From positions 310,001 to 374,000 of the forward strand of contig NC_009662.1 of assembly GCF_000010325.1 (NCBI RefSeq): a DNA stretch of 64,000 nt. The letters are read 5' to 3'. This stretch comes from Nitratiruptor sp. SB155-2 (GTDB taxonomy: Bacteria; Campylobacterota; Campylobacteria; Campylobacterales; Nitratiruptoraceae). How positions within the stretch are numbered: the first letter of the stretch is position 1; every line of letters starts with the position of its first letter. Position numbers and translations under genes: made by a program. Positions 8,155-17,225 of this stretch are shown here, piece by piece. A model generated the notes under the pieces. It had not been told where the DNA came from and did no database searches. It saw only the letters and a program-made list of their open reading frames with translations.

Positions 8155-8334
8155 TTAATGGTGAGATTTAGAAACGACTGCCAACATTTTGAGGTTGATG
8201 ATGATAAATCTGATAAATTGCCAGATTTTGCATGTTCTTAAAAACCTTTGGAAAGGCCCTGGAATCATTGTTCCGTATGTTTTGTCGTCGTATGGTTTGA
8301 TGTTTTTTTGAACGTCTAAATAATCTTTTGCCAT
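8155..8334 (-). CDS. 59-residue membrane-associated protein next to sqr
   Basis: This short frame reads MAKDYLDVQKNIKPYDD at the N-terminus and continues through MIPGPFQRF to a basic hydrophobic segment around residues 36-53, ending SKSHH. The ATG has a strong site, AAAGGAG, 5 bases upstream, and the stop precedes a hairpin. The gap from the sqr stop is only 15 bases, so it is the second gene of the sqr operon. I recognise no domain. The hydrophobic stretch, rich in Ile and Phe and flanked by Arg and Lys, suggests association with the membrane and perhaps with Sqr, which is a membrane-bound enzyme. The reading frame is secure; the function is not known. Confidence 0.7.
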   Translation of the reverse strand: MAKDYLDVQKNIKPYDDKTYGTMIPGPFQRFLRTCKIWQFIRFIIINLKMLAVVSKSHH

Positions 8335-8349
8335 AATTGCTCCTTTTTC

Positions 8350-9825
8350 TTATTCAGGGATGAGTGTCCATCCTGGTTTGAGTTGCGCTTTCCACATAAA
8401 CATATAGTGCAAGATGTGTTTGATCCAGTGACCTGCAAGACCGATCTCACCAAAAGTGTATTCTGGATCCCGTCCAGTTCCTGGGAATCTGTCATAATCT
8501 GGTACAACCGGGTACACTGTCAATGCCACGGCTGAACCGTTCCATACACTCTTACCAGTAGAAGCTACACATGCTGCACCCATCTCTGCCATGGAAGCGT
8601 GATGCCCTTTTTCTTTTACTTCTTCTAGACTGTATTTTCCTTCGATGACATCACATACTGTTCGTGCAACAGTTTTACCGATGATTCCTGAAGGCATACC
8701 GGTTCTTGGAGGTGCCGGAGTGATTGGCGTACCATTGACAGATTTTGCCGGTTTGGATATTGGATGAGGTGGTGCAAACGCGATACCTACTGCGAACATA
8801 TTTGCGTAATCTGGGTTTTGATAATATCTTGGCCAGTCGCTCGCTTTCCACTCTTCAAACGGTTTTGGCGTATAGTCTGCATCCACTTTCATAAAGCCGT
8901 TTGGTGCGAAAACTTTATCGGTGATATCGTTTCCAGCTTTATCATAGGCTTTGAGTCCTACACCGCTAAATGGAGGAATGAGCATCGCAAAGTCAAATGT
9001 TTCTTCACCTTCCGTTCCATCGAGAAGTTCGTACTGGAGTTTTCCTTTTTGAACCTCTTTAACGTGCGCACCTGTAATCCAGTCAACGCCACGTTCTGCA
9101 AATAAAGATTCAGCCAAAACTTTGGAACTGACGATATGGCCACCCCATTTGATATGAAGACCTGCTACACCGAAGTCTCCAAGGAACTGCTCGTTTGAGA
9201 TCCATTTAATTTCCGCTTTGTCTCGGACCCCAGCTTCTCTGAGTTCATGCTCGATGTTGAAGATATACTCGAATGCCGCCCCTTGGCAGGTACACATACC
9301 ATGACCTGTACCGATGAGGAATTTTACTTTTTCCCCTTTTTTCATTCGCTCAATCGCATTTTGAAAGTGGTTGTTCGCTTCAGCGGCGTGTTGATACGTA
9401 CATACGGAAAGGGAGTAACCTTCATCTGGTCCAAGTCCAGGAGTCGCCGCAAAATTGAGTTTAGGACCTGTAGCATTGATAAGATAGTCGTACTCTACCT
9501 CTTCTGTCTGACCTTTTTTGTTTGGATCAGTATATTCGATCGTTACATATGGTCTATCGCTTCCCTCTTTTCCTTCCGGATGAATTGAGACAGCTTTTGC
9601 TTGCCGAAAATCGATGCCAGCTTTTTGATAGACAGGAGCCAATTCAAAAATAACATCTTCTGGTTTCATCTCGCCGACACCGACCCAGATATTGGAAGGG
9701 ATCCAGTTCCATTTGCTGTTCGGAGATACTACTACTACTTCATGTTTGTCGCCAAGCCAATGCTTCGCAAAAGTAGCAGCAGTATGTCCTGAGACACCAG
9801 CACCTAATACAACGATTCTTGCCAT
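8350..9825 (-). CDS. sqr: sulfide:quinone oxidoreductase
   Basis: SQR is a flavoprotein on the membrane surface that oxidises sulfide to sulfur and passes the electrons to quinone. The N-terminal FAD fold is clear: VVLGAGVSGHTAA, then YLINATGPK near residue 115. Candidate redox cysteines lie at 142 (SVCTY), 178 and 180 (GMCTCQGAA), and 419 (AACVAS), the three regions where SQRs keep theirs. The C-terminus is amphipathic (WIKHILHYMFMW), as expected for membrane attachment. The 491 residues are longer than the classical type I enzymes, so this is one of the divergent types; I did not assign a number. A related FAD-disulfide reductase role cannot be fully excluded. Confidence 0.82.
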   Translation of the reverse strand: MARIVVLGAGVSGHTAATFAKHWLGDKHEVVVVSPNSKWNWIPSNIWVGVGEMKPEDVIFELAPVYQKAGIDFRQAKAVSIHPEGKEGSDRPYVTIEYTDPNKKGQTEEVEYDYLINATGPKLNFAATPGLGPDEGYSLSVCTYQHAAEANNHFQNAIERMKKGEKVKFLIGTGHGMCTCQGAAFEYIFNIEHELREAGVRDKAEIKWISNEQFLGDFGVAGLHIKWGGHIVSSKVLAESLFAERGVDWITGAHVKEVQKGKLQYELLDGTEGEETFDFAMLIPPFSGVGLKAYDKAGNDITDKVFAPNGFMKVDADYTPKPFEEWKASDWPRYYQNPDYANMFAVGIAFAPPHPISKPAKSVNGTPITPAPPRTGMPSGIIGKTVARTVCDVIEGKYSLEEVKEKGHHASMAEMGAACVASTGKSVWNGSAVALTVYPVVPDYDRFPGTGRDPEYTFGEIGLAGHWIKHILHYMFMWKAQLKPGWTLIPE

Positions 9826-9857
9826 ATTTGCCCCTTTTTTGAATTTCGATACACATT

Positions 9858-9863
9858 ATTATA
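9858..9863 (-). promoter_or_regulatory. -10 box of the sqr operon
   Basis: A consensus TATAAT on the minus strand lies 33 bases before the sqr ATG, with AAAAGGGGC as the ribosome binding site between them. The -35 region is only T-rich. The 134-base AT-rich gap between sqr and the gamma-class carbonic anhydrase holds no gene. Confidence 0.5.
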
Positions 9864-9959
9864 GGGCGATAGAGTTTAAAATAAAATTATGAGGAATATA
9901 AACTAATTTAATCGACTAAGTATGTGATGAGCAAAACTTATTTTTATAATAATAATTCC

Positions 9960-10496
9960 TTATGATATAGAGTTGATGTACTCATTTTTGAAATGGACAT
10001 ACCGTTGTGCGCTGGCATATAATTCAGCGACTTCTTCTTCACTCAGTTCCCGTACTACCTTGGCGGGGCTTCCGAGTATCAGGCTTCTTGGAGGAAATTT
10101 CTTTCCACCAGTCACCAAAGCTCCCGCACCGACGATAGACTCTTTTCCTATAACCGCTCCGTCTAAAATCGTTGAATTCATACCGATTAAACAGGCATCT
10201 TCAATAGTACAACCATGGAGCATCACTCGATGACCCACCGTCACATCGTTTCCTATTATAGTTGGATAGCCGTCACTCATATCCGCTTTTTTGTAGTGGG
10301 TAACATGGATCATGGTGAGGTCCTGGATGTTGGTGCGATCACCGATTTTGATATAGTGTACATCCCCTCGTACCACACATCCAAACCAGATGGATACATC
10401 TTTGCCCATGGTGACATTTCCTATAATGGTTGCATCGGGTGCGATCCACGTTCCTTCATCTTTTGTTGGGAACCACTCTTTGTACCGTAAAAGCAT
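9960..10496 (-). CDS. gamma-class carbonic anhydrase family protein
   Basis: This is a 178-residue left-handed beta helix made of hexapeptide repeats (IIGNVTMG, VSIWFGCV, CTIEDACLIG). Metal ligands typical of gamma carbonic anhydrases are present: one His in IHVTHY and the pair in GHRVMLHGC. The family includes YrdA-type proteins whose carbonic anhydrase activity is often weak or untested. The ATG at 10496 overlaps the ppk stop by one base (TGATG), so it is translated together with ppk1. Activity cannot be judged from sequence; the fold is certain. Confidence 0.88.
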   Translation of the reverse strand: MLLRYKEWFPTKDEGTWIAPDATIIGNVTMGKDVSIWFGCVVRGDVHYIKIGDRTNIQDLTMIHVTHYKKADMSDGYPTIIGNDVTVGHRVMLHGCTIEDACLIGMNSTILDGAVIGKESIVGAGALVTGGKKFPPRSLILGSPAKVVRELSEEEVAELYASAQRYVHFKNEYINSIS

Positions 10497-12592
10497 CAAC
10501 TCTCCTTTAGTAATCTTCTAGCGAGCCTTTTGGCTTTTGAAGTGCTGTTCTTTTGATGTGTGGAGTGAAGCAGTTTAGCATACTCTTCCATCAGCCGTTG
10601 TGAATCGATAGGCGGTTTGTTGGGTTCGGGCGTTTTTTTAATATAGTTGCCGTCAGGTAAAAGTACCCGTGCTTTGACATTGTCTTTAAGCTGAATGTTC
10701 AGTATCTCAATGAGCCTTTCGGCAATATCTTGATCAAAAATAGGATTCATAAGCTCTATTCTTCGCTCCAGATTTCTTGGCATCCAGTCGGCACTGGAGA
10801 TAAAAACTTGCGGTTTCGCATGTCTAAAATAGAAGATCCTGGCATGCTCCAGATATTTGCCGACGATGGAGATGACCTGGATATTTTCACTGATTCCTTC
10901 TATACCCGGCCGTAGACAGCAGATACCCCGGACGATGAGATCGATTTTTGTTCCGGCCATACTCGCTTTGTAAAGTGCGACGATGATATCGGAGTCGACC
11001 AAAGAGTTCATTTTTGCGACGATATGACCTTCTTGCCCCCTTTTTGCTTCCTCTTCGATCATCTGCAGTAGCTTTGGTTTGATCTGATACGGAGACATAT
11101 AGAGTGTGCTCAGTTTTGTCTTTTTGCTAAATCCGGTGAGAAAATGGAAAAATTTTGTTGCATCGTCCACAATTGCCTTTTGAGCGGTAAATAGGCTCAC
11201 ATCAGTGTAAATTTTAGCTGTTTGGGGATTGTAGTTTCCCGTAGCAAGATGTACATACTGCCTGAGTCTGTCTCCATCTTTTTTGATAACTTGTGCTATC
11301 TTTGCATGGACTTTAAATCCTGGGATTCCGAAAATAACATGAGCTCCGGCTTTTTCCAGTTCTCTGGCCCAGATGAGGTTGTTCTCTTCATCAAATCTCG
11401 CTTTGAGTTCCACCATGGCCGTTACCTGTTTACCGCTTTCGGCTGCATCTATGAGAGCCTTGACGATGGGGGAGTTTTTTCCGACGCGGTACAAGGTCAT
11501 CCGAATAGCCAACACATTTGGATCTTTACTCGCTTCAGAGATAAACTTCACTACTGGATCAAAACTTTCGTATGGATGATAGAGCATTACATCTTCATGA
11601 TCGATAATGGAAAAAATGGGTTCTCCTGAATCCAAAGGTGGCAAAATCTTAGGAGTATACGGCTCAAAAAGTAGATGAGGAAAGTTTTTGTTACTGACAA
11701 TCTCCCATAAACCTGCAAGATTGAGTGGAATTGTATGTCGGTAGATATCTTCCCCGTGGATATGGAGATGTTCATTTAAAAAAGCTATGAGATCTTCGTC
11801 TGCATTGGCTCCGATCTCTAGACGAACGATCTCACCTTTTCTTCGAAGTTTTAACCCTTCTTCCAAAAGCTCCATGAAATCGTCCGCTTCCTCTTCTTCT
11901 ATCTCGATATCAGCGTTTCTGGTAACACGAAAAGGTGTACTTGCGAGTGTGTTGTAACCAGGAAACAAAGAGTTTATATGGGCTTGTACGATGGATTCGA
12001 TAGGGATGTATGTCGCTTCGCCTAGCTGCACGAAACGGGGCAGTACACGGGGGATCCGAACAAGGCCGTATTTGATGTCGTTTGGATTGTTTGCATCGGC
12101 CAGTTTGAGTGCCAAAGCGAAACTCAGATTGTTCAGATGCGGAAAAGGGTGGGTCGCATCCACCGCAATTGGTATGATAACCGGATAGAGATTGCTATAA
12201 AAAAATTTATCGATCTCTTTTTGTTCTTCGCTACTCAGTTCATTATAATTTTTAAGATACAGTCCCTCTTTTTTCAATGCATCGATAATCTCATAAAAAG
12301 TGCTTTCAAGAGATTTTTTTTCCGTATGCAAGTAGTTTCTGATGGCTTGAAGCTGCTCCAAAGGGGTCATTTTGTCCGGACCGGTTTCCAATATACGATA
12401 CTTATAGAGTTTTTTAAGCCCGGCTACGCGAATCATGTAAAACTCGTCCAGGTTCGTACCGTAAATTGCGATAAATTTTAATCGTTCAAGAAGTGGATTG
12501 TTTTTATCTTGCGCCTCTTCGAGAACTCTCGTGTTGAATTTGAGCCAGGAGAGCTCTCGGTTGATATAGAGTTTCGGATCTTTCAGGTTCAT
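10496..12592 (-). CDS. ppk1: polyphosphate kinase 1
   Basis: Ppk1 reversibly transfers the gamma phosphate of ATP to polyphosphate at the inner membrane. The 698 residues match the usual length. The N-terminus [12 protein letters not shown] is diagnostic. The phosphorylated histidine is His429 in FKVHAKIAQ, and the second conserved His is in [16 protein letters not shown] and ATGNYN belong to the phospholipase-D-like core. It is divergent from the beta carbonic anhydrase gene and coupled to the gamma-class gene. Polyphosphate supports stress survival in related pathogens, by family knowledge. Confidence 0.96.
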   Translation of the reverse strand: MNLKDPKLYINRELSWLKFNTRVLEEAQDKNNPLLERLKFIAIYGTNLDEFYMIRVAGLKKLYKYRILETGPDKMTPLEQLQAIRNYLHTEKKSLESTFYEIIDALKKEGLYLKNYNELSSEEQKEIDKFFYSNLYPVIIPIAVDATHPFPHLNNLSFALALKLADANNPNDIKYGLVRIPRVLPRFVQLGEATYIPIESIVQAHINSLFPGYNTLASTPFRVTRNADIEIEEEEADDFMELLEEGLKLRRKGEIVRLEIGANADEDLIAFLNEHLHIHGEDIYRHTIPLNLAGLWEIVSNKNFPHLLFEPYTPKILPPLDSGEPIFSIIDHEDVMLYHPYESFDPVVKFISEASKDPNVLAIRMTLYRVGKNSPIVKALIDAAESGKQVTAMVELKARFDEENNLIWARELEKAGAHVIFGIPGFKVHAKIAQVIKKDGDRLRQYVHLATGNYNPQTAKIYTDVSLFTAQKAIVDDATKFFHFLTGFSKKTKLSTLYMSPYQIKPKLLQMIEEEAKRGQEGHIVAKMNSLVDSDIIVALYKASMAGTKIDLIVRGICCLRPGIEGISENIQVISIVGKYLEHARIFYFRHAKPQVFISSADWMPRNLERRIELMNPIFDQDIAERLIEILNIQLKDNVKARVLLPDGNYIKKTPEPNKPPIDSQRLMEEYAKLLHSTHQKNSTSKAKRLARRLLKES

Positions 12593-12645
12593 GCAATCCC
12601 TTTTGTTTTTCGTAAATGCTTTAGTCCGATTTTATCAAAAAAAGG

Positions 12646-12651
12646 TAGAAT
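12646..12651 (+). promoter_or_regulatory. probable -10 box for the beta carbonic anhydrase
   Basis: TAGAAT lies 22 bases before the start codon, followed by the ribosome binding site GGGAGGTG. The 81-base gap to ppk1 must also hold the minus-strand promoter, which I could not place with confidence. Confidence 0.4.
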
Positions 12652-12673
12652 TTTGATTACTGGGAGGTGATTT

Positions 12674-13309
12674 ATGGATGTAAAGAGGCTGATAGAAAAC
12701 TATAAAGAGTTTAAAAAGATCCATTTTAAAAAATATGAAGAGCTTTTTGAGGAGCTCGTCAAAAATGGTCAGCAACCAAAAACTTTTTTTATAGGTTGTA
12801 GTGATTCTCGGGTGGTTCCTGATCTCATAACGGGTGCAAAGCCGGGTGATCTTTTTATCTTTCGAAATGTAGGCAATTTTATCCCCCCTTTTAAACCGGA
12901 TGCGGACTTTCATGGAACGGCTGCGGCTATCGAGTATGCGGTGAGTGTACTGAACGTTCAAGATATCGTCGTCGTAGGCCATAGTCACTGTGGAGCATGC
13001 GCTAGCTTGTACCAAGAACTCCCACAAAGTGAAGAGCTTATCCATACAAAAACGTGGCTTCAACTTGGAAAGCTGGCAAAAGAAGCAGCAATCGCAGAAG
13101 TGGGAAAGGAAGATAAAGAGGCTTTGTTACGAGCCACGGAACGGTTCAACGTAATTGTCCAACTGGCTAATCTGCTCACCTATCCGGCAGTTTTGAGGAG
13201 GCTCGAAGAGGGAAGCCTGTTTGTGCATGGCTGGTACTATAAGATAGAAAGCGGAGAGATAGAGTATTTTGATGAAGAGGAGGAAAGATTTAAGCCTATA
13301 GTGCTTTGA
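12674..13309 (+). CDS. can: beta-class carbonic anhydrase
   Basis: This zinc enzyme interconverts CO2 and bicarbonate in the cytoplasm. The ligands are clear: Cys42 and Asp44 in [10 protein letters not shown], then His103 and Cys106 in VGHSHCGAC. The 211-residue length is normal for the plant-type beta class. GGGAGGTG lies just before the ATG. Bicarbonate is the substrate of AccABCD and of carboxylases used by autotrophic Campylobacterota. The last 14 bases overlap the convergent uvrB gene. Confidence 0.95.
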   Translation: MDVKRLIENYKEFKKIHFKKYEELFEELVKNGQQPKTFFIGCSDSRVVPDLITGAKPGDLFIFRNVGNFIPPFKPDADFHGTAAAIEYAVSVLNVQDIVVVGHSHCGACASLYQELPQSEELIHTKTWLQLGKLAKEAAIAEVGKEDKEALLRATERFNVIVQLANLLTYPAVLRRLEEGSLFVHGWYYKIESGEIEYFDEEEERFKPIVL

Positions 13310-15326
13310 TCTTTTCTATTTCGTCTCTGAGTCTTGCAGCCTCTTCAAATTCCAGTTTTTTTGCTGCTTCATGCATCGCTTTGCGAAGTTCTTTGATGAT
13401 CTTCTCTTTCTCTTTAGCCGGAAGTTTATCCATCTTTTTTCTTTTTTCGTAGAGTTTGTCCAGATCTTCGGATTTGAGATTTTCATCCAGTCTTCTGCTG
13501 ACGGTTTTTGGCGTAATGCCATGGGCTTTGTTGAAGCTATCTTGTTTTTGGCGTCTGGCAATCGTAGTTTTAATGGCTCTTTGCATGGAACCTGTGATTT
13601 TGTCTTCTACCGCTTTTAGATCCTCCAGGCTCTCAAGCGTGACTCTTTTTTCTATTTTATCCGCAAACATCAATACTCGGCCCTCGGCATTTCTGGCGGC
13701 TCGTCCCATGGTCTGGATGAGACTCGTTTCACTACGCAAAAAACCTTCCTTGTCCGCATCCAAAATAGCTACAAGGCTCACTTCTGGCAGATCCAACCCT
13801 TCTCGAAGAAGATTGATGCCTATGAGTACGTCAAACTCTCCTCTTCGTAGGCCTCTGATAAGCTGATTTCTCTCGATCGCATCGATCTCGGAGTGCATAT
13901 ATCGCACCTTTATGCCAAGATCGGCGTAGTATTTACTCAAATCCTCTGCCATCTTTTTGGTTAGTGTTGTGACCAAAACTTTGTTGCCTTTGGCGATCTC
14001 TTTTTTGATCTCATCGTGAAGAATCTCTACCTGGTGGCGACTTGGAGCAAGTTCAACCAGAGGATCAAGCAGGCCTGTCGGGCGGATGATCTGCTCAGCC
14101 ACAACGCTGGAGAGCTCCAGTTCAAGTTCTCCCGGCGTTGCCGAGACGAAAAGGTAGTGTGGCGCTTTGTTGATGAACTCTTCAAACTTCAATGGTCTGT
14201 TGTCCAGAGCGCTTGGGAGTCTAAAGCCATACTCCACCAGTACCTCTTTTCGGCTTCGATCACCTGCATACATACCGCGAAACTGTGGCAGACTTACATG
14301 AGACTCATCGACGATGATGAGGTAGGGTTGTCCTTTGGCCTCGAAATAGTCGATAAGAGAATAGGGTGTTTCACCAGGCTTTTTTCCTGTGAGATGTCTT
14401 GAGTAGTTTTCGATTCCTTTACACGTTCCCGTGGTCTCGAGCATCTCCAGGTCAAACTCCGTTCTTTGTTTAAGGCGCTGATACTCCACCAGTCTGTTTT
14501 CTTTCAAAAAGTAGTCCAGTCGCTCTTCGAGCTCTTTTTCTATCGACTTGATGGCTTCAGCGAGTCTGTTTTGTCCTACGATAAACTGGTTGGCAGCATA
14601 CAAAGTGATCGTGTGCAGCTCTTGCAGTTTTTTGTTGGTAAGCGGATCAAAATAGTAGATAGATTCTATCTCATCTCCAAAGAACTCCACTCGTATCGCT
14701 TCATCTTCGAAGTAGGCCGGATAGATATCCACTACATCGCCACTAACGCGAAAATCCCCGCGATCAAAAAACTTGTCGTTTCGTTTGTAGCCCATCTCAA
14801 GAAGACGAAAGAGGAGTTCTCTTTGGCCGATTTCGTTTCCCTCTTCAAACTTGAAAACCATCTTTCGATATTCATTCGGGTTGCCAAGCCCGTAATTGGC
14901 GCTGACTGATGCAACGACGATTACATCGTCGTATTCAAGCAGACTTGCAGTCGCTGAGAGTCTGAGGCGCTCCAACTCATCGTTTATGGAGCTGTCTTTT
15001 TCTATGAAGAGATCTTGTCTTGGCAGGTAAGCCTCAGGCTGATAGTAGTCATAGTAGCTGATGAAATACTCCACATGATTTTTTGGGAAAAAATGTTTAA
15101 ATTCGCTGAAAAGCTGGGCTGCCAATGTTTTGTTGTGTGTCATGATGAGTGTCGGCATCTGCAGTTTTTCGATGATCTTTGCCATTGTATAGGTCTTTCC
15201 GCTTCCGGTAACACCCAAAAGGGTTTGATAGCGGTTTCCCTCTTTGATGGAAAGAGAGAGTTTTTCGATAGCCTCAGGTTGGTCCCCTGCGGGCGGATAG
15301 GGAGCAGCCATTTCAAATTTTGCCAA
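13296..15326 (-). CDS. uvrB: excinuclease ABC subunit B
   Basis: UvrB is the damage-verifying helicase of nucleotide excision repair and works with UvrA and UvrC. Seen in order: Walker [12 protein letters not shown] near residue 35, the beta-hairpin [31 protein letters not shown], the QTMGRAARN motif VI, and a C-terminal UVR domain ([14 protein letters not shown]) that contacts UvrC. The best start is TTG 15326, giving [12 protein letters not shown] with AAAGGAG upstream; this makes 676 residues. An ATG at 15312 is an alternative. It shares a symmetric promoter with the next gene. Confidence 0.96.
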   Translation of the reverse strand: MAKFEMAAPYPPAGDQPEAIEKLSLSIKEGNRYQTLLGVTGSGKTYTMAKIIEKLQMPTLIMTHNKTLAAQLFSEFKHFFPKNHVEYFISYYDYYQPEAYLPRQDLFIEKDSSINDELERLRLSATASLLEYDDVIVVASVSANYGLGNPNEYRKMVFKFEEGNEIGQRELLFRLLEMGYKRNDKFFDRGDFRVSGDVVDIYPAYFEDEAIRVEFFGDEIESIYYFDPLTNKKLQELHTITLYAANQFIVGQNRLAEAIKSIEKELEERLDYFLKENRLVEYQRLKQRTEFDLEMLETTGTCKGIENYSRHLTGKKPGETPYSLIDYFEAKGQPYLIIVDESHVSLPQFRGMYAGDRSRKEVLVEYGFRLPSALDNRPLKFEEFINKAPHYLFVSATPGELELELSSVVAEQIIRPTGLLDPLVELAPSRHQVEILHDEIKKEIAKGNKVLVTTLTKKMAEDLSKYYADLGIKVRYMHSEIDAIERNQLIRGLRRGEFDVLIGINLLREGLDLPEVSLVAILDADKEGFLRSETSLIQTMGRAARNAEGRVLMFADKIEKRVTLESLEDLKAVEDKITGSMQRAIKTTIARRQKQDSFNKAHGITPKTVSRRLDENLKSEDLDKLYEKRKKMDKLPAKEKEKIIKELRKAMHEAAKKLEFEEAARLRDEIEKIKAL

Positions 15327-15344
15327 GAGACTCCTTTTTTTGGT

Positions 15345-15354
15345 TATAATTATA
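15345..15354. promoter_or_regulatory. symmetric divergent -10 element, uvrB / coiled-coil gene
   Basis: TATAATTATA is a perfect palindrome giving TATAAT on the plus strand (15345-15350) and on the minus strand (15354-15349). Predicted starts are near 15357 (plus, 29 bases before the gene) and near 15342 (minus, 16 bases before uvrB). The arrangement is the same as at 4120-4137. Confidence 0.6.
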
Positions 15355-15385
15355 CAAAAATTAAACAAAACTTAAAAGGGCTTTG

Positions 15386-15613
15386 ATGGAGCAGATGGAT
15401 TTGGTAGAGAAACTTTCTCAAAAAATCGAAGAGATGATGCAGCGATATAAAAGAATGCAAGAGGAGCTTGAGACTCTAAGAAGGGAACTTGTGACATGCA
15501 AGGCGGCTAACGAAGAGAAAGACAAAGAGATTGAACGCCTCAGGGATGAAATAGCTTTAAAAAATATGGAAGTAGATGAGATTATCAAAAAAATCGAACA
15601 GTTTATGGAATAG
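15386..15613 (+). CDS. small coiled-coil protein
   Basis: This 75-residue protein is a nearly uninterrupted charged coiled coil (EKLSQKIEEMMQRYKRM, then EEKDKEIERLRDEI). It starts at ATG with AAAGGG upstream; an in-frame TTG directly before is less likely. It has no membrane segment. Its size and heptads resemble division accessory proteins of the ZapB type, but low-complexity coils give weak homology evidence, so I leave it unnamed. The next gene follows after two bases, so they form a pair. Confidence 0.7.
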   Translation: MEQMDLVEKLSQKIEEMMQRYKRMQEELETLRRELVTCKAANEEKDKEIERLRDEIALKNMEVDEIIKKIEQFME

Positions 15614-15615
15614 CC

Positions 15616-15825
15616 GTGAAAAAAATCGCATTGAAGATAGAGGGCAAAGAGTATGAGATCTCTTTGGAGGAAGAGTTTGCCGATTATGTACAAAAGGAGC
15701 TTGATCAAGGGAAGCTTGATACGAAAACGATAAAAAATCTTCTCCAGGCATACTTAAGAAAATCTTATGAATGTTTCAAACTTCAAAAAAAGCTCAACGA
15801 ACTCATCAAAAAAATAGAACCTTAA
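15616..15825 (+). CDS. small conserved-looking protein, possibly ZapA-like
   Basis: The 69-residue product starts at GTG two bases after the previous stop. Its first third, KKIALKIEGKEYEISLEEE, has the beta-hairpin look of ZapA N-termini (a short strand, then GKEY, then another strand). The rest is helical and Lys-rich. ZapA helps assemble FtsZ rings, and pairing with a ZapB-like coil would make sense, but the protein is shorter than ZapA and the resemblance is weak. Treat the function as unknown. Confidence 0.6.
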   Translation: MKKIALKIEGKEYEISLEEEFADYVQKELDQGKLDTKTIKNLLQAYLRKSYECFKLQKKLNELIKKIEP

Positions 15826-15901
15826 GCTCTTTTTAATAGTAACTATCAGATAATTTTCTCAAGCAGGAAGACCTGCGAAAATAAAATCAAAAGGAGTCGT
15901 C

Positions 15902-16360
15902 ATGAGACGTGGTGGTTTTACAATGATCGAATTGATCTTCGTGATCGTGATCTTGGGTATTTTGGCTGCAGTAGCGTTGCCAAAGTTTGTAGGTGTGAGT
16001 GAACAGGCAAGAGAAGGGAAACTTAAGGCGTTTGTAGGTACATTAAACCGAACAGTTGGACCAGCCGTTTGGAGTAAAGCTATAGCGAACGATGGATCTG
16101 GAAAAATAGCTAAATTAACTTTGTCAGATGCAGAAAAAAATCTCTCTGCTTATGTAGATATCCCCCAAGAGATTGATGCATCTACTGTTGATTTAAGTAA
16201 GTGTGATGACAATACTCAATTCAAAACAATTGCAGAGACAGACGATAATGTAATGCCAGGGGATTATGCAATTACATGTCGGGATGGAAATTCTACTAAT
16301 GCTCCTGCCTTTCAACTTGTTGATTCAAATGGCAAAGTATTAGCGGGACCGTCATCTTAA
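15902..16360 (+). CDS. type IV pilin-like (pseudopilin) protein 1
   Basis: This 152-residue protein has a class III prepilin signal: a short basic leader MRRGG, cleavage before FTMIE, the conserved Glu at mature position 5, and a hydrophobic helix IFVIVILGILAAVALP. The C-terminal half has two Cys (SKCDDN and TCRDGN) that may form a disulfide. Such subunits assemble on type II secretion or type IV pilus machinery, including DNA-uptake pili. AAAGGAG precedes the ATG. It heads a run of three pilin-like genes and is a paralogue of the next: both carry TVG..WSK and a CRDGN motif followed by AP.F. Confidence 0.85.
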   Translation: MRRGGFTMIELIFVIVILGILAAVALPKFVGVSEQAREGKLKAFVGTLNRTVGPAVWSKAIANDGSGKIAKLTLSDAEKNLSAYVDIPQEIDASTVDLSKCDDNTQFKTIAETDDNVMPGDYAITCRDGNSTNAPAFQLVDSNGKVLAGPSS

Positions 16361-16363
16361 TTC

Positions 16364-16810
16364 ATGAAAAATGCCTTTACAATGATCGAGCTCATTTTTG
16401 CGCTCATCATTATCGGTATTCTTGGTGCTGTTGCTGTCCCAAGATATTTTGGAATAGAGCAACAGGCAAGAGAGAATATCTCAAAATCTTTTGCAGCGAC
16501 GATGACGCGGACCGTGGGGCACTCCCTCTGGTCCAAGTCGCTTAGCGAAGGAAAAGATGGAAGCATCAAAGATGATAATGACGGGAATGCTTCTACGTTT
16601 TATGAAAGGAGTCTGGAAGTGTATGTTTCTATTCCAGACTACTTCGATAAAACGACTGTAAATTTTGAAAACTGCGTACAAAGCGGTGCAGAAGCCAAAC
16701 CATTTATGAAAAAAAGTGAAAAAGGGAAATACAATCTTTTTTGCCGTGACGGCAATGCTACAGATGCACCGCTTTTTGTATTAGACGAAGGAGAGACTCA
16801 TCAGTTTTAA
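16364..16810 (+). CDS. type IV pilin-like (pseudopilin) protein 2
   Basis: The 148-residue product starts with MKNA then FTMIELIFALIIIGILG. The residue before the cut is Ala rather than the usual Gly, which prepilin peptidases tolerate less well in studied cases. The Glu at mature position 5 is kept. It shares TRTVG..LWSKS, the two Cys and CRDGNATDAP with pilin 1, so the pair arose by tandem duplication. It starts 3 bases after the previous stop; no strong ribosome site is visible in the 3-base gap, so it is probably coupled. Its end overlaps pilin 3. Confidence 0.83.
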   Translation: MKNAFTMIELIFALIIIGILGAVAVPRYFGIEQQARENISKSFAATMTRTVGHSLWSKSLSEGKDGSIKDDNDGNASTFYERSLEVYVSIPDYFDKTTVNFENCVQSGAEAKPFMKKSEKGKYNLFCRDGNATDAPLFVLDEGETHQF

Positions 16811-17225
16811 ACGAGGTTTTACACTCATTGAACTCATTTTTGTCATCATAGTTATAGGAATTTTGGCCAGCATGGCACTTCCCAAAATGAAAGAAGGAAT
16901 TCGTCAAGCTGATCTTGCCAACGTCAAATCAAAAGTGACCGCAATACGAAGCGCCTTGCAAGTTGAAAAAACAAAAAACATACTAAAAGGGAAAGATCCC
17001 TATCCAGACAAATTGGATGATGGGACATGCCTTTTCGGAGCCATTTTTAATGGCGAGTGTACTCCTGATCAAACTCATGGTGGTTATTGGCGCGAGATCA
17101 ACGCCACAACCTATGAAGCGAAACTAAAAAGTGGAGATATTATACGATTTATTTACAATCCATCCAATGGCACATTTACTTGTGTTCCAACAAATACATC
17201 AGACTCTTTATGCAATAATTTTTGA
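16800..17225 (+). CDS. type IV pilin-like (pseudopilin) protein 3, apparent ATC start
   Basis: The frame is open from 16785 and reads SFKRG then FTLIELIFVIIVIGILASMALP, a complete prepilin signal with Gly at the cut and Glu at +5. No ATG, GTG or TTG occurs in frame before it: the first TTG is at 16863, inside the helix, and would delete the cleavage site. AAGGAG at 16788-16793 stands exactly 6 bases before ATC 16800, so ATC is the likely start, or an ATG has mutated or been misread. From there the protein is 141 residues. It has a C-terminal Cys pair (FTCVP, SLCNNF) and is less like pilins 1 and 2. It ends overlapping priA. Confidence 0.78.
   Translation: MSFKRGFTLIELIFVIIVIGILASMALPKMKEGIRQADLANVKSKVTAIRSALQVEKTKNILKGKDPYPDKLDDGTCLFGAIFNGECTPDQTHGGYWREINATTYEAKLKSGDIIRFIYNPSNGTFTCVPTNTSDSLCNNF

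Noticed and set aside
8155-8334. Reading the stretch between sqr and the deformylase-like gene as a noncoding leader.
   Set aside because: A complete frame with a strong AAAGGAG site and operon spacing makes a small protein more likely.
15868-15880. GCAGG/CCTGC hairpin before pilin 1 as a terminator or riboswitch.
   Set aside because: The stem is only 5 bp with no T tract and no conserved riboswitch core can be seen.
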